DNA from: a virus | IMG/VR virus record: IMGVR_UViG_3300010396_000049 | Location: 1 to 61,002 of that record | Length of the DNA: 61,002 nt | Strand: one strand, 5' to 3' | In this document: piece by piece, positions 58,668 to 61,002 of the stretch | How positions within the stretch are numbered: position 1 is the stretch's first letter | Layout of the letters: each line of letters opens with the position of its first letter | The notes under the pieces: model-generated | Database searches by the model: none | Told to the model about the DNA's origin: nothing | The model's input: only the letters and a program-made list of their open reading frames with translations | Made by a program: the position numbers and the translations under genes

Positions 58668-58928
58668 ATGCCAGGAAAAATAAAAAAAGAAATTGAATTA
58701 GGCAACAAGGTTAAGGACATCGTAACCGGTTTTACAGGTATTGCCTCCTCAAAAATAGAATATCTGAATGGATGCATTCAATTTGGTGTAAAACCTCCCA
58801 TAAAAGACGATGGCACCATGTCTGAAATAATCTATATAGATGTTCAGCAGTTGGAATATGTTTCAAAAGGAGTAGTGGTAGATAAAATAGAAACCGGCGG
58901 CGATCATCCGGATGCGCCACGCCATTAA
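58668..58928 (+). CDS. Hypothetical phage protein
   Basis: 86 residues; ELGNKVKDIVTGFTGIAS is a phrase common in a small phage family, possibly an SH3-like fold. Function unknown. Confidence 0.65.
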   Translation: MPGKIKKEIELGNKVKDIVTGFTGIASSKIEYLNGCIQFGVKPPIKDDGTMSEIIYIDVQQLEYVSKGVVVDKIETGGDHPDAPRH

Positions 58929-58930
58929 TC

Positions 58931-59116
58931 ATGAGTAAATCAGAAAATGAGATGACAGAAAAAGAGTATGTCGATTATTATAAAAAGTTTGACGATTCGA
59001 CTGAATTTGAGAAGTATTACCGGTTAAGGTATAAATGGATGCATCGAAAAGCAGAATGGGCACACGTTATAACAGCTTTTTCTAAAACGAAGTTTTACAA
59101 AAATATTCATCAATGA
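58931..59116 (+). CDS. Hypothetical protein
   Basis: 61 residues; acidic N-terminus, aromatic-rich. Overlaps the next gene. Confidence 0.5.
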   Translation: MSKSENEMTEKEYVDYYKKFDDSTEFEKYYRLRYKWMHRKAEWAHVITAFSKTKFYKNIHQ

Positions 59117-59370
59117 AATACGAAAACTTTAAAAAAGCAAAATCCGCGGTTGAAGAAATTGATAAGAGTAAAAGTATTTTAGCCGATTTACAAAGCGAAG
59201 GGATTTATGTAAAAATAATGAATGGAGGCAGCACGATAATGAGCCTGGATGCAGATCCTTCGTCGTCCGAACATGAATTTAAAAGTAATGCCATCAGCTT
59301 CATCGATCAGCTTAAGCTTCATTACAAACAAAAAATTATAAAATTAACCGCCGAATTAGAAGAATTATAA
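59113..59370 (+). CDS. Hypothetical protein
   Basis: 85 residues, helical; ATGA overlap upstream. Confidence 0.55.
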   Translation: MKYENFKKAKSAVEEIDKSKSILADLQSEGIYVKIMNGGSTIMSLDADPSSSEHEFKSNAISFIDQLKLHYKQKIIKLTAELEEL

Positions 59371-59583
59371 ATGAAAAACCTGGCAACCATACGAACCATG
59401 AATTCAGCGATGCTGTTAACCCCCGGAGAAAAAAGAATTGTAGATTTGATTTCTACTGCAATCATTAAAAAAACTTTCAAAAATGAAAAAAGGAATCCGC
59501 TATTTGCGCTTCAGCAAAGACAAACAAAGTGTGTTAAGCATAGAGAGGCAAGATCTGGTAACAAGCCTGTGGATGAATCATAA
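59371..59583 (+). CDS. Hypothetical protein overlapping the recombinase start
   Basis: 70 residues. The first 38 residues lie before the recombinase start and look genuine; the rest overlaps it by 101 nt in another frame and is of doubtful quality. Confidence 0.45.
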   Translation: MKNLATIRTMNSAMLLTPGEKRIVDLISTAIIKKTFKNEKRNPLFALQQRQTKCVKHREARSGNKPVDES

Positions 59584-61002
59584 TGGCATAGAAATTTTTG
59601 ACACTTTCATCGACGATGGCTATTCGGCAAAAACTTTTGACCGTCCTGATATGAAAAATTTGATGCTTTTTGTAAAGAAAAATTACCGGGAAATTGATTA
59701 CCTCGTGGTCGCAGAGCTCACGCGCTTCAGCCGTGATTTAGGTGATGCCGTTAACCTGGTGAAGAGCATTCAAAAAGCTTATGATATCAGAATTGTAAGT
59801 GCCAGCCGCGGCGCCATCTACGATTGCAGCGATAGCAATTCATTTTTCATGATGTCTTTGGAATTCCTACTTGGCAATTCCGAAAACCTGAAACGCGAAA
59901 GCGATATTAACGGCGGCATATATACCGCAAAAGCAAAAGAAGGAAGGTACATCCATGGGCAACCTCCATATGGGTATTTTAAAGATGGTACCGGAGCAAC
60001 ATCACGGTTATGCATAGACGAAGAAAAGGCAAAAGTGGTTCGTTACATATTTTCAGCTTACTTAAAAAATGTTCCTTTCCTAATCATCTATGAGGAAGCA
60101 AAAAAAATAGGCTTTCCTCATAAGGGCCACGGAGCCATCCAGAAGATCCTCAGCAACCCGCTTTATTCTGCGCAGCAAATGGTAAAGCCCTGGCGCGAGC
60201 ATCCGGGAGGATTGTTCCCGGCGCTTCATCAACCGATCGTCGACATGATCACCTGGAAAGACGCGCAGGTGAAACTGAAAAATAAAAGCCGCCCGGGAAT
60301 ATCTATCTCTGATGAAATGCCTTTGCGTGGCGTCTTACGCTGCCATTGCTCACAACCGGTAACGGGGGCACCGAGCCGCAACCGTTGGAGCAATTATTAT
60401 TACTATTACAAATGCAAGCACAGCCGCCACGTAAATATTTCCGTAATAAAAGCGCATGAGAAGCTCATCGCAGCCTTAAGTTATATGAGCCTTACGGACA
60501 GGATGGCCTATGCAATTCAAATCAGCAGTGAGCAAAAATTTGATGAACAGGTAAAAGAAAACCGAAAAATACTGGCGAAGAAAAAAACAGAGCTCGAAGA
60601 AATTCACGATCGTATCGAGAGCCTCGAAGAAAAATACCTGGCCAACAAAATCGAATTTGAAACTTACAACAAATGGTTTAGTGAGCTACGCCAGCGCCGC
60701 ACCATCACCAGGGCGCATATAGATCAGTTACAACGTGATGACAGCAGCTTATACCTGCTGATGCAAAACAACATTGAGCAGTTCACCGACCTGCCCTATG
60801 TATATAAAAATTTAGAAACAGCAGCAAAGCAGGAATTTATAAGAATAGTGTTCGACAGCAAACTCTACTGGAGAGACAACATCTATCGAACCCCTTACAT
60901 CATTCCTGCATTTTCACATAATTCATTAATTCTTAAACAAAAAGAGCTACTCGTAATAGAAGAAAAAAAGGGGCTTTCGTTGAAAGTCCCTCAGGGTGGA
61001 GC
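59483..61002 (+). CDS. Large serine recombinase (integrase), main part
   Basis: Starts MKKGIRYLRFSKD; catalytic Ser at about 11. ELTRFSRDLGD and the FMMSLEFLLGNSENLKRES segment complete the catalytic domain. The recombinase domain has GQPPYGYF, followed by IDEEKAKVVRYIF. A zinc ribbon (LRCHC then YYKCKH) and a coiled coil near residues 350-410 follow. It runs off the window without stop and continues at 1-190 in the circle. It would integrate and excise the phage. Confidence 0.93.
   Translation, partial: MKKGIRYLRFSKDKQSVLSIERQDLVTSLWMNHNGIEIFDTFIDDGYSAKTFDRPDMKNLMLFVKKNYREIDYLVVAELTRFSRDLGDAVNLVKSIQKAYDIRIVSASRGAIYDCSDSNSFFMMSLEFLLGNSENLKRESDINGGIYTAKAKEGRYIHGQPPYGYFKDGTGATSRLCIDEEKAKVVRYIFSAYLKNVPFLIIYEEAKKIGFPHKGHGAIQKILSNPLYSAQQMVKPWREHPGGLFPALHQPIVDMITWKDAQVKLKNKSRPGISISDEMPLRGVLRCHCSQPVTGAPSRNRWSNYYYYYKCKHSRHVNISVIKAHEKLIAALSYMSLTDRMAYAIQISSEQKFDEQVKENRKILAKKKTELEEIHDRIESLEEKYLANKIEFETYNKWFSELRQRRTITRAHIDQLQRDDSSLYLLMQNNIEQFTDLPYVYKNLETAAKQEFIRIVFDSKLYWRDNIYRTPYIIPAFSHNSLILKQKELLVIEEKKGLSLKVPQGG
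60880..61002. repeat. Terminal direct repeat, right copy
   Basis: Identical to 1-123; see there. Confidence 0.95.

Overview
The window looks like one complete genome of a temperate, tailed (siphovirus-like) phage of a Bacteroidota host, probably close to Chitinophagaceae. Bases 1-123 and 60880-61002 are identical, and a serine recombinase gene reads open through the join (59483-61002 into 1-190). The molecule is therefore best read as a circle of about 60,879 bp. Bacteroidota traits are promoters of the TTTG / TAnnTTTG kind, A-rich leaders with almost no Shine-Dalgarno, modest GC, and genes of families common in Bacteroidota phages.

Layout. (1) 198-13119, plus strand: small early and accessory genes (J-domain, ParB-like, Gp37/Gp68-like, DUF4031, ASCH, HTH genes). 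Inside it, 8537-12630 is a row of gene cassettes separated by integron attC-like sites. (2) 13132-21718, minus strand: tail module (tape measure and large distal-tail proteins). (3) 21859-26482, plus: head genes (ClpP-type protease with nested scaffold, major capsid protein). (4) 26584-29962: six overlapping glycan-modification genes (two glycosyltransferase/Stealth-like, a deacetylase, DUF616, two methyltransferases). (5) 30306-33210: small modules with repeated leaders. (6) 33433-37314: terminase. (7) 37315-40088: plasmid-like island (DUF932). (8) 40180-47115: portal, connector, tail fibre, beta-propeller. (9) 47306-50075: a minus-strand tRNA-like RNA, then lysis genes. (10) 50723-53325: tail completion. 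(11) 53312-55334: divergent repressor/Cro-like switch with two passenger genes. (12) 55355-59583: early operon, then the recombinase.

Regulation. Seven promoters share GTCCTTTT, exactly 19 nt, and a -7 box (CATTTTTG-like). They precede the protease, terminase, portal, lysis, tail-completion and, on the minus strand, tape-measure operons. At several of them the start codon lies only 4-5 nt after the -7 box, which suggests leaderless late mRNAs.

Most notable: five attC-like sites delimiting gene cassettes, with no integron integrase in the genome. In all five cassettes that can be tested, the first 8-10 nt are perfectly complementary to the inverse core at the cassette's own end, as expected for cassettes that moved as circles. 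Also notable are period-7 short tandem repeats at many gene boundaries, some of which now encode protein, and a recombinase 3' end that overlaps what looks like the 3' end and terminator of a host tRNA/tmRNA gene.
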